NCBI GenBank assembly: GCA_029876055.1
Contig: CM056876.1
Span: 4,030,001-4,094,000 of the forward strand
DNA length: 64,000 nucleotides
Source: Madurella fahalii
Lineage: Eukaryota > Ascomycota > Sordariomycetes > Sordariales
Reading direction: 5' to 3'
Shown: piece after piece, positions 31,858 to 43,600 of the stretch
Layout: every line of letters starts with the position of its first letter
Numbering within the stretch: position 1 is the first letter of the stretch
Position numbers and translations under genes: made by a program
Notes under the pieces: model-generated
Database searches by the model: none
The model's input: the letters and a program-made list of their open reading frames with translations, nothing else
What the model was told of the DNA's origin: nothing

Positions 31858-32039
31858 TAATGGATTGACGAGGCGTAATTGGGACTAGGGTTTGAGTCCC
31901 GGCAGCGTGACTCATCATTTGCTTTCCCGGTATCACGGCACTAAAACTCCTAGAATTTGAGGGTCTAGCTCAATCTTGATAACAAATTCCCACCCATAGC
32001 ATAGAATAAAACAAACAAACAAAAGAAAGAAAAAAAAGT
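31858..32039. other. Spacer with A-rich tract
   Basis: It contains GGGTTTGAGTCCCGG near 31890, which resembles a tRNA B box, and an A-rich tract at about 32005-32040. No complete tRNA fold was found. Confidence 0.35.
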
Positions 32040-34544
32040 ATGTTCGTTTTAGCTAGCTGTTCCCAATGGCTGCCAGTGATTCGCCGTGGTTCAACTTTCC
32101 AAAGGCGCTTCAAGAAGCGAAAAATCTCTGGGCGGTAAGTAGCGACATAAGTGACAGCATCGGAGAGTGAGTCCAGAGCGTGACACGAGCCGTAGTTGCT
32201 TGCGCACACCGACAGAGTGGCGAAGCCAGGTCTTCCAAGGTAGGTGCGAAGCGTTGGGCTGCTTTGGAATCTTCCTCAGGTAGGCCGGATTCACGAAAAG
32301 AGGCGGCAGCCCTGGCCACTGTTCTGTCCGTTACAGGAGGACTTGGGGGCCGTAGGAGTGTTGGCTTGGCAGATAGATGTCCTCTTCATGAGGACTCATA
32401 AGATGTTGAGAGCCCTTGCCAGCAGAACATTTCCCATCGTTCACGTGGGGGCAAATCTGCCTCAGCTCGTTTCGGTCTTGTTTTCGTTGATGCGTGAGAT
32501 AGAGGTAGTGCGGATGGGCCCTCGACTCTTCGATGCCGACGTAGCGAGTCGATGAATGATAAACCGCCAGAATTGAGGCTCTAACTTGAGCAATATGCGC
32601 CTCTACGGCGCCTAGCTGGATGAAAAGCTGTTTTCTCTGATTATTAGCAACCGCCGTAGGGTCCAAAACGTTAAAGTTGAGACCCTGCGGGATCAGGATC
32701 CCCTGCGTGTCCGGCAAATACATTGACCATCATATGCGGAGATCCAATGTCCATCTCTCAAAGGAAGGATCTCTAGTGCTTCGATACTTGCGGTCAAGTC
32801 TGTTTCGTCGAATTCGAAGTAGCAGGAGAGGACTTGTGCAACAGCGGAGTGCCAATGTTGGCTCGTCGAATTCGACTTCATCTTTGACGTCGAGCGAGAG
32901 AGGTCATTACGCAGCTGTTCCAAGAACATTTCGGGTGTCGAATCGTTGAGGCCGTACACCTCAAGTGCTCAAAGACCTCGGGCCTGTACCTGCCGGAGAG
33001 ATATGGGTCTGCGTTGCGGTCATCAAAAGGGGGCTCTCCGTGTTCGTCCTGATCGCTGATAGCAAGAACTACAACGTCCTGGATCTTGCGCAAGTGGCTC
33101 CGATGTCTGGATCTAAGAACGGGGTGGACGTCAAAATGGCTTTTGATCCTGTTGCTGAGTTTTGACCAGAACTTATCTGTCACATTTGACAGCGGCAGGA
33201 ACTTGGACCATGTGTAGCACAAATCGCCGTGCTCGCAGAATTCCAGAACCGCCTGGACGAAGGTAATGGCGATGGCATCCCGTAGAGCAATGTTCCTCCG
33301 TGATGTGGTGGAAATATCCTCTCTATTCCCGGCTGTATCGAAGTCGGGGTGAATCAGGAACTATACCATTCCAATCAGCCGCTACGTGCTTAAAGAACCA
33401 TGAGCTGGTGCGGATACAGCCTACCTTAAACCCTGACTCCTTTACGGGAAGGAATGCGAATAGCTCTTGTCGTTCAATAAGTGGCTGCCGATCGGCTGTG
33501 AGAGGGAAGGCTAGGACGACTTCTGCGGTTGGCGATACTTCGGATGTGGTGCCTGTATTCTGAACGTCTCGGTTTTGACTGGGCGCCAAACTCTTCGCCG
33601 TGTACCTCGTCACATGGTAGTACCGGTTCTCCCGAGTTTCGTTACCGGCCCCATCAGTCAACACCGTCTCTAGAACGACGCTGCGACCAACAACATCGCT
33701 GTGACCGAGTTCTCGGGCGCGTTCCGGCTGACCCTGCTCGTCGAAGAACGTAACACGTATCCGCCTGAGCTTCCGGAGAAAAAGTAGGCAAGTCGGCCGG
33801 ACGTCGTCCAGTTGCTCAATAATCATGGCTCGAAGATGTTCCAACTCATCTTGGCTTCCCTGATCGTGAAGATGCAGTGTCATCCGCGTTAGCGGGCTCT
33901 CTAGCTCCTCAATTGGGTCTTGCCAGATTGGTGCGATCATTCCCAAGCCTCGGTCACCCTTCTTGTGCTCGAAATAAAAGGAAAAGGGTCCCGACTGAAT
34001 GTGGACTTTCCAGGCAGCGATAAAGACGGACTTGAAGCCGATACCTTTTGCGCCAATATAGCCGTAGCTCCCCGACTTCGTGCTGCTCCTGACGTCACAG
34101 ATCGCCTTCAAGTCTTCCACGGAGAATCCGTCTTCGCTGTAGTCAATAACGATACGGTGAGAGTAGACCTTGAAGTTAATGAAAGGCACAGTCCCGCTCT
34201 CTCTGGCAAGCGAGAACTTGTTGTCATCAGCATTTTGAAGCAGCTCAAATACGAGGCGGGCACCGCTGGCATAGAGGTCTTTGGCGAGCCTGTATGCCGG
34301 TCAGCGTAGTTTGAAAACCATTTGGGCGAGCCCCATGAACAGACACCTACCTCTTGATCGAATGCGCTGCTATTTCACGCGTGCTGCGCAAGTCCTCCTC
34401 AAGTTCGCGTCGGTCTTCTGGATCCAGTTTGTCCAGGATCTCTTTCCTAGTATATCCAAGCCGCTTCGCGACAGCTAGCACAGTCTCTTGTGCTTCATCT
34501 TTGCTTATCATACTTCTCGTATGGCCCGAGGAAGCTCTCCTCAT
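32040..34544 (-). pseudogene. NO VEIN/Hsp90-like histidine-kinase-type ATPase, N-terminal part, frameshifted
   Basis: Exon 34544-34351 (MRRASSGHTRSMISKDEAQ) joins 34289-33425 and then 33360 downwards through 61- and 64-nt introns in perfect frame. The ATPase fold is clear: LYASGARLVFELLQNADDN (N-box), IVIDYSEDGFSVEDLKAI (G1), GYIGAKGIGFKSVF (G2), then FLIHPDFDTAGNREDI and RRNIALRDAIAITF. This is the GHKL fold found in plant NO VEIN-like and fungal paralogs, whose native role is poorly known. After about 32958 the frame is lost (LR then VYGLNDST), and again near 32712 (before YLPDTQGILIPQG). Further segments WKTWLRHSVGVRKQLRLVSR and SDAVTYVATYRPEIF follow out of frame, and similarity ends near 32040. 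Full-length relatives are much longer, so it is truncated as well as broken. Confidence 0.75.
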
Positions 34545-36479
34545 TATATTGATTCAGCGTTGTGTCGTTAGCACTTGGACCCTTGAGAGTGAGTTGTGAA
34601 CGTTCAGGCTTGGGAGGATTTTGGGAAATCTTCCTACGGAGGCATCACGGTGCAGGGCATAAATTGATGCAGCGGTAAAATGCGGGGGTGTTCATGTTGG
34701 TTCGGTGACGGACAAACTTGGTCGTGTTGGCTGTGCAGAAGATGGCTGGGGATGTGGTAATTACTAGCAACCGCAGGGTCGCACACGAATCGGCCCATCA
34801 CAACATCCCCCGATCGGGCTTTCTCCGGATGTTTGACGTCAATGGTCACCAGCGACCGTCTTGAAACACGGACCAAGGAGTCAAGGTTTTGCGCGAGTCT
34901 TTGGCATGAAGATGGAACTTGGTGGTTGCGTATTGGACTCGGTTTTTAAGAACCTCGCTCCCTACACAGTATGGGTGCCCAAAGTCTAGGGCTATCAAAG
35001 AATTCAGGACGAGCTTTTCCACCACAATACCAGGCTCAAGTTCGTCTTCATGCACCTCAATGTGCGCCTGCGGAGATTTCCTGCCAAATCTGGCTGTCAA
35101 CATAGCCACGATCGATTAGCCTGTGTCACATGGGAATTCTCCCTAATGTCGTCTTAAACAATGTCGGTCGGCTCTCTCCTGTTGCAGGAAAGATAAAAAT
35201 GGTGTTCTTGTATGTATGCACTGCCTGCGGTTTCTCCGCTAGTGTAGTCATCCATAATTATGTAGCACGCACTGCCCGAAGAGTCATCGCCTTCTCTAGC
35301 AGAGTGCATAAGTATTCAGCAGCAGAGCGAAGCTAGATGTATTAACCAGACTTGTACACCAAGCCCACTCTTATGGTTACGTATGTTAAAAATTCTGGAC
35401 GACTTGCAGCGGCGCTGGAAACCAACTCCTGAGCACATTGATGAAGGACCGGGGATTCAAACGCCTACCTATCGTCCGAATCAGAATCCACTATCATTGG
35501 ATGCGCCCTCCATCGCCGGGGCAAGACGACACTCACGGTGAGAATCGTCGCTGCGCGGGTTTTGCTGTTCGTTCAAGCTGACTGCTCAATCCAATCTGGA
35601 GAAGCGTGAATGAATATTAGCAAGATGCATGAGGGCTACCACAGCCGACGAGCCGGAGATGGCAAAAAACGCGAGAGGCGTCATTTTATGTCTTGCTGCG
35701 TCGAGGAGCCAAAAATGGATGCCGGGTGGAAGGAAAGTGGTTTCCTAGTTGAAGACAACTGCTTTTAATACCAACTGCCCAGGGCCGGGACACTCAGGGA
35801 GCTCGCCCGCGGTGAGGTACTGCACAGTGCCAAGTACAGACCTCGCTGTGACTAAGCACGCCGCACTGTCGAGACCCCTGAAAAAGGCCGCTCTGCCCTG
35901 TCAAATTCGGCAGCTACTGTACAGTACAGAAGTACTGTACCACAGCAAGTTCTGTACCTAACTTACTACCTTACGTAATCTGTAGGTAAGTATTATCGAA
36001 CAGGCTCTGGGACATAAGAGTTTCTGCGTAGGAGCCCTTAATGAATAGCCGAGTAAACTATCCTTTTGGCAAGACATTAAAAGCATTCCTCAATCGATTC
36101 ATTCACTCCATACCGGAATGTGAATAACTTCAAACGTTGGTTGGAAATTGAATCGGTGCCTACTACCTTAGGTTACTCATGCACAGCCTTTTGGGCGCCA
36201 ACAGAACCGCCCATTTGCCCAACGCAAGCTGGTTGCACAAGGCCTTGGGCCGTTCGTCCGCAGCTTCGGCACCTTTCCACAACTTCCCTGCACGTTCTGC
36301 TCGGCCTCATCAGTAGGTATCTAAACTCAGCCAACCATCAGCTGTGGCCGTTCGACACTCATTGCCTCCCTTGTCCCCCTCAGCTCTCTGACTGAGGTAG
36401 CCATAGAAGCGACCGATTGGGAAACGTACGACCCGACGTGATCAAAAGCTAGTGGACCACACACTGATCGCAATGTAGG
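34545..36479. other. Intergenic, a few unassigned frames
   Basis: A minus-strand frame at 35109-34846 (SPQAHIEVHEDELEPGIVVE) looks protein-like but unplaced and short. A tRNA-like stretch lies at 35440-35514. At 35910-35950 there are repeated TACTGTAC palindromes. No supported gene. Confidence 0.35.
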
Positions 36480-37301
36480 ATTGCTTCATCGAAGCTATTC
36501 CGATTTTCTGTTGGACCAGACCGGCGCGAGTTTACGGTTCACTCCGCTATCGTCGCCCCCCAGTCACCCGTCCTCAACACCCTCATCAATGGCAATTTCA
36601 GCGAAGCTTCAGAAGGCCATGCCACGCTGGAATCCGTCGACGAACAAACGTTCGTCAGCTTTATTCAGTACGCATACACAGGCGACTATCGCGACAGATG
36701 GCCGCAGAGAACGGGGGCTCCCGCAGAGGCGAGCGCATGCAACGTTCCCCAGGCCGGCCCGACCCGCGTCGATGACCCGGAGCCGATGGAGGAGCCGATG
36801 GGGGAGCCGGCGATTGAACCCCCGGCAGTGAAGAAAGGCCCCTACAAGTGTGGTTACTGCGGGCAGCGGTTACGGGAGGGGAGGGATCTTCTGTTATGGG
36901 AAGCTTTCAGGACCGCCGTTAACCGGCGTTATTCCGCTTTCCGCCCAACGCCCAGCATGGACGCCACGGAAGACTACACCGATGTTTTCATCTCCTACGC
37001 ACGGGTCTACGTCTTTGCCGATTGCTACCAAATTCCCGAGTTGATGGGCCTTACGCTCGAAAAACTTGGTCAAACCTTGGTCGCGTTCAAACTGTACGAC
37101 GAAAGAGTAGACGACGTCATCAAATTGTTGAAGTACTGCTTTGGCAATCCGACACCGGACACATTGAAATCGCTCCTGGTAGTCTACACGCCTTGCAAGA
37201 TTGAGCAGATATCGAAGAGCGAGAACTTCAATCAGATTTTGGCCGAACATGGAGAGTTATCAGCCCGCCTAGTTGGAGAGCTTATAAAGAGATTAGATTG
37301 A
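36480..37301 (+). CDS. BTB/POZ domain protein, 5' end unresolved
   Basis: The open frame reads LFRFSVGPDRREFTVHSAIV, APQSPVLNTLINGNFSEASE and TFVSFIQYAYTGDYRD, the fungal BTB/POZ core. A linker carries a two-cysteine finger (YKCGYCGQRL), followed by YVFADCYQIPELMGLTLEKL and a C-terminal helical region to TGA at 37301. BTB domains mediate dimerisation and Cullin-3 binding. There is no in-frame ATG before the BTB core: TGA lies a few codons upstream. GTAG at 36476-36479 could be the 3' end of an intron whose first exon I cannot identify. The first usable ATG (36786) would lack the BTB half. It may be intact with an upstream exon, or a 5'-lost gene. Confidence 0.7.
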   Translation: MASSKLFRFSVGPDRREFTVHSAIVAPQSPVLNTLINGNFSEASEGHATLESVDEQTFVSFIQYAYTGDYRDRWPQRTGAPAEASACNVPQAGPTRVDDPEPMEEPMGEPAIEPPAVKKGPYKCGYCGQRLREGRDLLLWEAFRTAVNRRYSAFRPTPSMDATEDYTDVFISYARVYVFADCYQIPELMGLTLEKLGQTLVAFKLYDERVDDVIKLLKYCFGNPTPDTLKSLLVVYTPCKIEQISKSENFNQILAEHGELSARLVGELIKRLD

Positions 37302-38175
37302 TGAGGCACCCCGAAGTTGGCCCTCGGCGTGATCGGACTCTATCCCTAGGAGGGCTGATCGAGGAGCGGGTGATCTTAGAGCAGATACTGCTGTCGTCAA
37401 GCCATGCTCTCTATAGCTAGCCAAGGCATATGGCAGCAAGTGGCAAGCATCTCAATGCTGTTGTGTGCGGTGCTGATAATACGAGTCGTTATCAAGTTAG
37501 CGAGATTGGGGAGTTGGTGCTTTCTTGGCTAGCTCTCCGGGGTAAAATACACCTACCTTATGCGGTCATTGAACCAGTGGTTAGCATCTCAGTAAACGTT
37601 CTATTGTTGATCTACAACAGTGCAAATCCCTCCGCATTTGGATTTGTAAGCGCAAGCTAGCGAATGGGCTGTCGGCGAGTTGCTGACCCGGTTAGTCGAA
37701 AGAGACCGCCTTGGCCTCGATTTCTAAGCGCCAAGCATCGTGGACGCAACCCTTGTCCCGCTCATCAGCCTCGTAAGAGGAATTTGAAAGAAAGTAAACC
37801 ATCACCGCTTGAGAATTATGGACACATTATCGTCGTAGCCGTGTTAAATCGCTCATCGGCGTGACTCACCGATGCGTTAATGCTGACCCGCGAGGAAAGG
37901 GGGATGCGTCTCGGCGCCAGAAGAGGGCAATTCATTGGGAATAGGGGTAGAACCCGTGTTGTGGAGGCCGGTACGGAGCCAGCCATGTTTACTGATCATG
38001 CCGGTTCTACATTGATGAAGTTCACGACGACATGCCTCAAGTGGCCAGTTGTGAAGTATAAGAACGCCTTCCAACTGCTAAGTACTTACCTCCCAACCAT
38101 CATCACCACCACAGCCAGTCAACAGTGAACAACCGCAACACAACCATCCAGCATTAGCAAAATCTCCAATCAAAA
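37302..38175. other. Intergenic and promoter region of the imine reductase-like gene
   Basis: No gene was seen. Near the right end are TATAAGAACGCC at about 38057 and a CA/CT-rich leader (CATCATCACCACCACAGCC) before the ATG, consistent with a fungal promoter. Confidence 0.45.
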
Positions 38176-39099
38176 ATGGCTACCATCACTTCCATCGGCA
38201 TCGGCAACATGGGCGCTGCCCTAGCCACGGCCCTCCTCAAGTCCTCCTCTCCGTCCGTGAACCTCACAATCTGGAACCGCACCGCCTCCCGTCCGCACGT
38301 CCAAGCCCTTATCTCAGCGGGCGCCACCTTTGAGCCCTCTGTCCCCGCCGCTCTTGCCCGCAGCGAAATCATCCTCCTCTGCCTGCTTGACTACCCAGCC
38401 GTCTCGTCCGTGCTCTCGCAAGCGGACGCCTCCACCCGGCCGCTGGCGGGCAAGACGATCCTCAACCTCACCAACGGCACGCCCAAGCAGGCGCGCGAGA
38501 TGGAGGCGCTGTGTAAGTCCCTCGGCGCGGCGGTCTACTTCGACGGCGGCATAATGGTGACGCCGCAGCTGGTGGGGACGCCGGCGTCGTTCATCATACT
38601 GTCGGGCGAGACGGAGCAGGCGTACGACGAGCGCCTCATCCGCACCGGTCTGCTCACCCCCATCGGCACCGTCCAGTACATCTCGTCGGACCCGGGGGCC
38701 GCCAGCCTCGTGGACTGCGCGGCGCTCTCGTCCATGTACGGCATGTTCATCGGCGCCTTCACGGGCATCGCGCTGCTCAAGCGGCAGAAGCGCGAGGGGG
38801 GCGCCGGCGAGGTCGGTGCCAAGACCATGGTGGATAAGGTCATGGTTCCCGTGCTCACGGCGCTGGTGCCGTATGTGAGCTTACTGGCGGATCAGGTGGA
38901 TAGGGAGGCGTGGATGGATGACTTGGGGAATCCGTTGGCTATGCAGGACGAGGGGGTGAGGAATATCATGCAGGCTTGCGAGGATGAGGGGGTTGATGGG
39001 TCGGGCCTGAAGTTTATAAGTGGGTTGATGGAGAGGGGTGTGAAGGAGGGGTTTGGTGCAGGGGGTGTCGCGGTTGTGGCTAAGTATCTGATGAAGTAA
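38176..39099 (+). CDS. Imine reductase / reductive aminase-like NAD(P)H oxidoreductase
   Basis: A single exon of 307 residues has a Rossmann motif GIGNMG (residues 8-13). WNRT (33-36) has an Arg suited to the NADPH 2'-phosphate. LNLTNGTPKQAREM and YFDGGIMVTPQLVGTP match the hydroxyacid-dehydrogenase-like/IRED family. Asp180 and Tyr188 in LVDCAALSSMYGMF lie eight apart, like Asp169/Tyr177 of the fungal reductive aminase AspRedAm. The C-terminal helical domain is complete (FISGLMERGVKEGFG). Members reduce cyclic imines or couple ketones with amines; the natural substrate is unknown. GC content and codon use are typical of an expressed, non-RIP gene. The start is the only ATG preceding the Rossmann strand. 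Confidence 0.88.
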   Translation: MATITSIGIGNMGAALATALLKSSSPSVNLTIWNRTASRPHVQALISAGATFEPSVPAALARSEIILLCLLDYPAVSSVLSQADASTRPLAGKTILNLTNGTPKQAREMEALCKSLGAAVYFDGGIMVTPQLVGTPASFIILSGETEQAYDERLIRTGLLTPIGTVQYISSDPGAASLVDCAALSSMYGMFIGAFTGIALLKRQKREGGAGEVGAKTMVDKVMVPVLTALVPYVSLLADQVDREAWMDDLGNPLAMQDEGVRNIMQACEDEGVDGSGLKFISGLMERGVKEGFGAGGVAVVAKYLMK

Positions 39100-39468
39100 G
39101 GCGGAAAAGCAAGTGAGGGTTCGCAGGACACTTATCAAGACGCGCAGCCACGTCTGGGCCGCGCTTTTGTAAAGAGAAGACAAGTATAGCAAAAACAGAA
39201 TAAGCACTCCCTCGAAAATTGCTGCATCTTGGACTCGACTCGGGAGTTGAACAAATGGGTTGCTAAGATAGTGATAGAGGTGGGGGATGAAAAGGGAGGT
39301 AATTTGCCACAGACCAGCCCAAACGCCGACACACGCTCAAAAGTTCGCGTAACGCAGCTGCCGAAGATACAAGCAGACTCACGCTTCATAACGACGACCA
39401 AGTAAGCTAAAAGACTTGATTACGCCACGGACTACGTACGTTGTTGAACGAAGTTTCTGATAGATAAC
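39100..39468. other. Convergent intergenic spacer
   Basis: This 3' spacer lies between two convergent genes; no motif worth naming was seen. Confidence 0.4.
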
Positions 39469-42152
39469 TTATCTGCCTTGAATTTTTCGACTTACACCAA
39501 AGCCATGTGGACCCAAGGTCTTTAATTTGTATCCAGTCTCACCCTCTGCGTAGTCCACCGCCACCCTCCTTTCCCCGGAAAGGCCTGTCATCCAACCAAA
39601 TCGATACTTCCGACCCATACGTTGGATACGGAGATCCCTCTCCCGTTTATCCAACATCGAAAGTCTTGCATAGTCGGCGAGCATGGCTGAATCACAGACG
39701 TAGTAGATACAGCCAGCCAACGAGTCGAGGGACACTGGCATATATGGCCATTTGACTAGCCACATGTGCGTGATGAGGACGATGATCATGATGATGAGAA
39801 GGGCGATAGACCCCCACGTGCATATCTCATGTGCGTAAAATGTCTGGGCAGTAGCAAACGGGACGCCAGAAAGCAAGAGTGGTAGAAGTTTTGACAGTAA
39901 CGTGACGAAGGCCATAGCCCCGGCGAGGGGCTCGAGTTGACGGAGTGCGCGCCATATGCCAGTGAAGGCGTTTATGGTCCTCTCTTCTAGCACCGAGTGC
40001 CTGGCAGCTTGGGGCATCAGCGCCATCCGACAGTAGGTGTTCATTTTGAAGAAATCTGCGACAACTGTCAGCAGGGCCTCTCCGTGCCAACGAAGAATGG
40101 GCATCACAACATACTGTAGAAAAAGTCTTCCCAGACAAACTGGATGAGCACGCCCAGGCAGGTAAACAGCATATTAGCCCCAAAGTCCTGGCTGTCCATA
40201 AACCACTCGAACGCATTCATAGTTGGGTCCTCCCACACGACGTTCTCATAGTAAAGAATAAGCGTTAACAGCCCAACTAAAACCATCAGAAAACTCCCTT
40301 GCACAACCCTCTCCTTCCTTCCCACACTCAACCACTTCTCCTCCTCCTTGTCTCTCTCTCTCAGGGGCAACGCTCTCTTCAACCCCCACTTCACACCCAG
40401 CGGCATCCCAGCATCCACCGGGACAATTCCATAACTTACTCCTCTGCCCTTCCCTTCCCCGACCAGCCTGCCAACGAAGAACCTCTTCCCCGCCAACCCC
40501 TTTCTCAAGTTTCCATCTTCACTTCCCTCCACACACCTCACCCTCACCTCCTTCACCGCTTCCTTCGCCTCCTTCATCTGCATCAACACACAAACCGCCG
40601 CCAAACTCCCCGGGTGCGTCGCCACCCCCGTCTTTTGTCTCAAACACCACATCACAGCAGCCACGCCCGCGGCTAACAACACCAACAGCACCTGTGCAAA
40701 CCTCGCCGGCGTACGAAACACGGCCAGCGTGATGAAGCAAGTATTCAGGTTGTGCTTGATACAACTGCCCCTCAGTTTCAGCCCAATCGTCTCGCCCGAC
40801 AACGACACCAAGACGGCCGACGCCGCGACGAGGAGGTCGGATACCAGCGAGAGCCGGTCCCGCTCCCTCCAGAGCAACACAAGCCCGATCCATACCTCCC
40901 TGAGACCGCCCGAGATCCGCATGGTCAGGGCGGTAGTGCTCCCCCCCGGACGAGCGAGCGAGCGGAAGGGCAGGAGGAGTTTGATCTCGGCGTCGATGAG
41001 TTGAATTGGGACTAACAGGAGGAGGGTGAGGATCAAGGGGAGGAAGTAGACGGTGAGGTACGTGAGGGATGAGGATGGAACGGTGATTTCGGCTGGGGTG
41101 GAACCCAGTATGTGTGGGAAGACGGGGTAGGCGGTGAGGGTCGCGGTTGGGAGGCCGAGGAAGTTGGTTTGGGTGACGACGAGGGAGGTGGCGGGGATGG
41201 CGGTGGTGAGGGTGGTTGGGGAGCCGAGGGGGTTGGTGGTGATGGTGATGATGGTGCGTAGGAGAGCGTCGCCCGGGACGGTGGTGATGGTGGTAGGGAG
41301 GCCGAGGAAGTTGGTGGTTATTAGGGTGGTTTCTGGGACCATAATGGCGGGGAGTTGAACGAGGACGGTTTGCGAAGTGACGACGCTGGTGATGATTGTG
41401 TGAATGCTGCCGTTAAAGGTGAATCGTATCTTTGTGTGCTTTTCGGTGTATATCGGTATGTAGACAAAAGTTACGCCTGAATGTCCGGGCACTCTGGTGT
41501 GAGATATTGACGAGAAAGCCGTTGTGGGTTTAATCGATGACGTTGCCGGGAGGCCGCTAGATGCATGTGAACTTGATGTGCTTGATGGACTTGATGTACC
41601 TGAGCTTTACGCAGTCGACAAAGACTTGCTGGTTGCAAGAGTTGTCGATATAGCGCCGCTTGACATGGAGGACTTGGTGAAGCTTAGTGCGGCCGTAGTG
41701 GTGTTATCGGCGGTTGTGGTGATGATGATCGAAGGTATGGTGGCTGGCGTGTGTGATGGAGTCCATATTTGCTCATAGTCGATTCCCTTGGGGAAATAGT
41801 ACCCTTTCTGTGTAAGTCGAGCCTGCTTACAGTAAGGGTGACGATCACGGGTGTCTTTCCCGGATTGGTCCCAGTTGATCCGTTCGTCTTCGTACCTGTT
41901 GAAGAAGACGCCAAAATAGACAAACAGTATACTGTTAGATGTGGCTGTTGTCGTGGCAGGGATGGTAATGGCCCTGCGGGCCGGCCCAGGATACTTGATG
42001 CAACCGTAAAACGAATGTTCGAGTGAATGAATGAACTGGATATATGTCAAAGTCCCCTCCAATACCCAAAGCTGCCTCAGTTTGGTTCCAAAAACCTCGT
42101 CCCAGGAGCGTTTCCGCGTTGACGGATCCGCAGAGTACCAGTCGTCGTACAT
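39469..42152 (-). pseudogene. DUF3433-type fungal membrane protein, one stop and one frameshift
   Basis: Three minus-strand frames make one protein. 42152-41610 is followed in the same frame by a TAA (41607-41609), then 41492-40104. A one-base shift after EDFFYSM leads into 40107-39469. The middle has Thr-rich repeats (TNFLGLPTTITT, TNPLGSPTTLTT, TNFLGLPTATLT), then membrane segments (LTVYFLPLILTLLLLVPIQL). The DUF3433 signature follows: MLFTCLGVLIQFVWEDFF, NAFTGIWRALRQLEPLAG, WPYMPVSLDSLAGCIYYVCD and RKYRFGWMTGLSGERRVAVD. Function of the family is unknown. It may be a recent pseudogene, or the errors may be in the assembly. Whether 42152-41610 truly belongs is less sure. Confidence 0.7.
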
Positions 42153-43229
42153 CTTATCACACCCGCCGGGAGGAAACCAGATGTCCTTAGACAGCCATGT
42201 TGCCCGCGTCCAGCCGATCGGGATGTTGTAAGTCCCGGTCCCCGGGCCGATAACAGCAAGACAGGCGGAAGGTCGTCGGTCATGATGACTCCCTAGTGGT
42301 TATATACGCACATACCGCTCGTGTCTTCGCCAGGCATTACAAGGGCGCTGCGCAAAGGGATTCTACATCTCCCCGACCCACGGATCAGCCCACGTGAGGT
42401 ATGCCCTGATGGGCTCAGTGTTATGATAGCACGTATCACACGGTCGGGGGATTTTGATGTTAGCAGCTGATCCTAGTGGAAGATCTCGGGAGTAATGCGT
42501 TGTCCTTGGTTCGGCAGTAGTGGTGGTGCTTGGAGCGCCATGCATACTCGCTGTTGATACTGGCATGCCATCCTGTCCCAAAGTCCTACGCATGCGAGCG
42601 GATGGCCCGCGCTGGTCCCGACTTCAGTGTGGCGCTTCCAAGCGGGCGATGCAAAGTCCTGAGGTACTCTATCACGGTCCTGTTCGTTTGGAAGCATTCG
42701 TACTAACCACTCCAGTACAGCCAGCATGCTCCATATTAAGAGGAACTGAAATGTCAAGAACGGCCATCGCGAGCGGTATTGCCTTGAAATCGGGCTTGTA
42801 GTTCTTCAGGTGGTTGCGGCTACGGTTTCTCTGCCATTGGGGATGCATCATTGATTGCCAAAGCTCGGTTTGGTAGACGACGTCAGCCCAGCACACCTCA
42901 AGTTCGCCAAGAAGGGGAATCGTGGATATGGTGAAAGGTGGTATTTTAAAGATGGAATAAAAAGCGCATATCAGATGCAGTGAGCAGTGAAAATATGCGT
43001 AGCTAGAGTCTGGGAAATGGCTGGATTTAATGCCTGGCAGTGCCATCAGCCCTCGATATGAACAATACGACCAGCCGCAGCTCAATGGTACAAGAACCCC
43101 AAATGAATCTCTCATATTGAGGTATATTAGCCGCCATATGACGGTTGCATCTAGTTCCACACTTGATATAACTCTTTCCAACGTCTTCCACAAGCCCCGC
43201 CCAAAGCCAGAAGAATGAGGCTGTTTGCC
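42153..43229. other. Intergenic, unassigned frames
   Basis: The minus strand just upstream of 42152 continues open (IPIGWTRATWLSKDIWFP), so the preceding gene may extend to about 42235. A 173-codon minus frame at 42672-43193 has no domain. Confidence 0.35.
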
Positions 43230-43600
43230 AGAGGCTAACGGCTAGCAGGTCTGAGCATCCTGAGACTTATCTACTGTAAATTATATCTAACTTACCAGGA
43301 CGTTATTTTCATAGGCTAGCCACTATAGAACAAGGACTCGATATACTAGGCTACGAAGCGCTTATCGGCATAGGATATAGTAGGTAGCCAAGCTATATCT
43401 GAAACTGTTGATTATATACGTCGTGGAACCCTCTCTTCGAGCGGCAATAATAGAAGCCCCGCTCCTCCTTAGTAAGTTCTCATGCTTTTCCTAGGGCGAT
43501 GGGGTATTGAGCGATAATCCTATCCTAGAAGCTCTTATTTTGGCTCATAATTGACAAGGTTATATTGGTGCGAAGTTTGAAGGGTGGATAAAGAAGGCCC
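43230..43600. other. Short RIP-like AT-rich island
   Basis: Sequence turns TA-rich (CGATATACTAGGCTACG, GGATATAGTAGGTAGCC) as in the decayed transposons at the left. It is probably an old repeat remnant with no recognisable domain. Confidence 0.4.

Noticed and set aside
31858..31915. Possible tRNA gene (GGGTTTGAGTCCCGG B-box-like)
   Set aside because: No acceptor or anticodon stem could be paired, and the left part belongs to the 240-bp repeat.
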